Shown: positions 49,469-50,955 of the stretch, one piece after another
Layout of the letters: every line of letters starts with the position of its first letter
How positions within the stretch are numbered: the stretch's first letter is position 1
Assembly: GCA_024400275.1 (NCBI GenBank)
Contig: JAKSMY010000007.1
Location: 1 to 50,955, forward strand
From: Paludibacteraceae bacterium
GTDB lineage: Bacteria; Bacteroidota; Bacteroidia; Bacteroidales; Paludibacteraceae
Direction: 5' to 3'
Length of the DNA stretch: 50,955 bases
Position numbers and translations under genes: made by a program
The notes under the pieces: model-generated
Database searches by the model: none
Told to the model about the DNA's origin: nothing
What the model saw: the letters and a program-made list of their open reading frames with translations, nothing else

Positions 49469-50955
49469 CTATTTCATTCTATCGCCGAGGGCGTTAAAGA
49501 AGTTGCCGTGGCGGAAGATGAGAAGGCGATTATGAATGATGAATTTTGAATTATGAGCATCTTTTCCCTCGTTTGGCAAAGAGTAGAGATTGGTAATGAT
49601 ACCGCCTGTGGTGATAAATTCGCCGGTGTACTGCTTAATGGATTGCTGTTGGGCATTGAGGACATCAAGGGTGTAGTTGTACTTGCTTCCCTGATTCAAT
49701 CCCGTCACCGTAAATTGCCAACCATTGGCGGTCATTGTGGCAGCTGCCGTTTCGCGTGCGCCATCACGAGAGGGCGCAAAGGCAATTCCTATCAATTGTC
49801 CTTGGGCATTGAATTTGAGTGTGCAGAATACTACGCCGTCTTTGGTAATCTCAATCGAGTACCCCGCCGCTTGGTCGTTTTGAGGCCAAGTAATGGTGGC
49901 TTGATTATCCTGTGGATCAACAATGACGCTATCTTCCTCTATGGGTTTTTCTTCAGCACCAATGCAAGATATATTCTCTTTGTTAAATAGTTTCCACCCT
50001 TTGGACACTTTATAATCCGCTTGCGATTCACACGGTACACTCAAATAGGCATCATAGTTGACAAATGCCGATTCGTCCAATAGCGGAGGTTCAATAGCAT
50101 AGCAAGTGATATAAATCAATCGTTCGTCATTGGCAAAAGCATTGGCATAAATTTCTTCCAATGATGCGCCAAGATATAGATTTTTTAAATATTTACAGTT
50201 AGCAAAAGCATATTGACCGATTTGTTTTACGCTATTGGGCAGATCTATTGTTTTGAGGTTTTTGTTGGATAATCCGTAGAAAGCATAGTTGCCAATAGAG
50301 GTGCAACCGTTATCAATAACAAGGCTGCAGATTGAATCTCTGAACGATGTCCATGGTGCAGCACCTTGTTTGTAATTGTACATATCGCCGTAACCGGATA
50401 TATGCAACACACCCGTGGAAGCATCAAACGACCATGTCAAATTATCTCCGCAATGATGGTCATCTGCATTGGGCACATATATCCATATCGTATCCGTTAC
50501 CCCACCGGGCATGATTTGGTCTTCTTTCAGTTTGACCACTACGCGGGTACAACCCTTTTGTTGAACTTCTATTGTACCATCAGCCTCTATTTGTACGCCT
50601 CCTGCGGGAGTAATTTCATACTCATATTGCACATCTGTCAACACTTTACCCTCTCTCTCTTTCAAAACAAACGGATTTTTTAGGGTTTTACCCTCTTCGA
50701 GGACTACCGTATCTTCGTCTAAAGAAGGTGTTTCTATGACCAAGTCTTTTTTTGCGTAAGAGGTGATACCCTTAACGGTGTAGTAGGCGATGGTGGTAAA
50801 CTTGCCCTCTTCGTTCTTGTCCTGACTCCAGAACATGATGTTGGCGTAGTGAATACCCGGCTCGTCCAGTTTGTATTGTACGTTGTAGGGGATATTCTCT
50901 TTGTACTGATCCAATGCGGTAGGAATCTTGGAAGACTGTACATCGAACATGTCGG
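49469..50955 (-). CDS. BspA-like leucine-rich repeat surface protein (5' end outside window)
   Basis: The frame is open to the right edge, so only the C-terminal 495 or so codons are seen. An N-terminal Ig-like region (KEREGKVLTDVQYEYEITPAGG) is followed by a block starting LTWSFDASTGVLHISGYGDM and then BspA-type leucine-rich repeats (LR5): CTSIGNYAFYGLSNKNLKTIDLP, then VKQIGQYAFANCKYLKNLYLG, then LEEIYANAFANDERL as a span near window 50050-50300. Next comes a fibronectin III-like domain (ATITWPQNDQAAGYSIEI). The last 20 residues (NRLLIFRHGNFFNALGDRMK) resemble the C-terminal sorting-type tail of Bacteroidales surface proteins. Just before it, residues HNSKFIIHN derive from an ATTATGAAT-type repeat. 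Adhesion is the usual role of this family. Confidence 0.8.
   Translation of the reverse strand, partial: DMFDVQSSKIPTALDQYKENIPYNVQYKLDEPGIHYANIMFWSQDKNEEGKFTTIAYYTVKGITSYAKKDLVIETPSLDEDTVVLEEGKTLKNPFVLKEREGKVLTDVQYEYEITPAGGVQIEADGTIEVQQKGCTRVVVKLKEDQIMPGGVTDTIWIYVPNADDHHCGDNLTWSFDASTGVLHISGYGDMYNYKQGAAPWTSFRDSICSLVIDNGCTSIGNYAFYGLSNKNLKTIDLPNSVKQIGQYAFANCKYLKNLYLGASLEEIYANAFANDERLIYITCYAIEPPLLDESAFVNYDAYLSVPCESQADYKVSKGWKLFNKENISCIGAEEKPIEEDSVIVDPQDNQATITWPQNDQAAGYSIEITKDGVVFCTLKFNAQGQLIGIAFAPSRDGARETAAATMTANGWQFTVTGLNQGSKYNYTLDVLNAQQQSIKQYTGEFITTGGIITNLYSLPNEGKDAHNSKFIIHNRLLIFRHGNFFNALGDRMK

Overview
The window reads as chromosome of a Bacteroidales (Bacteroidota) bacterium. The support is direct: at least nine promoters match the Bacteroidetes pattern TTTG-N19/20-TAnnTTTG, and several families are largely or wholly Bacteroidetes-type (DUF4494, DUF4301, a 310-residue NusB, the glycine-lipid enzymes GlsB/GlsA, RnfBCDGEA with an RseC-like protein, BspA-type leucine-rich repeats). 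No rRNA, CRISPR array, insertion sequence or integrase is visible; one tRNA-Ser(GCU) is present.

Layout. 1-3.9 kb is accessory: repeat-rich DNA, a HIRAN-domain protein, a DUF3987 P-loop protein and a small basic protein preceded by an iteron-like 11-bp array. 3.9-7.5 kb holds htpG and, divergently, a PrsW-type membrane protease with a long soluble tail. 7.5-12.8 kb (minus) encodes an envelope set (transglutaminase-like protein, small anchored protein, CotH-like kinase) and an AAA+/DUF4143 ATPase. 12.98-23.8 kb (minus) is an eleven-gene head-to-tail unit: nusB, yajC, a DegT aminotransferase, rpoN, PAP2-like, DUF4105, a degenerate alkaline phosphatase-like protein, DUF4494, glsA, glsB, comM. 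23.8-25.7 kb has CYTH and DUF4301 genes, then the tRNA. 26.4-28.6 kb (plus) is yggS-rlmH-nrnA. 28.6-39.1 kb (minus) is a second eleven-gene run: RseC-like, rnfBCDGEA, then TolC/HlyD/two ABC-2 permeases. 39.2-43.9 kb (plus) is ftsK-lolA-trxB-PepSY-like.

43.9-47.2 kb (minus) is the most unusual locus: a small lipoprotein, a BMP-type substrate-binding lipoprotein, and a 706-residue lipoprotein that joins a LivK-like periplasmic binding domain to a legumain-like (C13) cysteine peptidase with an intact His/Cys pair. No transporter genes accompany it. 47.2-49.4 kb is repeat-rich accessory DNA with a large inverted repeat, a decayed paralogue of the small basic protein at 3.5 kb, and a second AAA+/DUF4143 gene enclosed by 59-bp direct repeats. 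The right edge cuts a BspA-like leucine-rich repeat surface protein.

A theme across the window is that short 'phrases' of intergenic repeat DNA also lie in frame inside conserved genes (trxB, comM, yggS) or form gene ends (glsA, rnfG, the right-edge gene).
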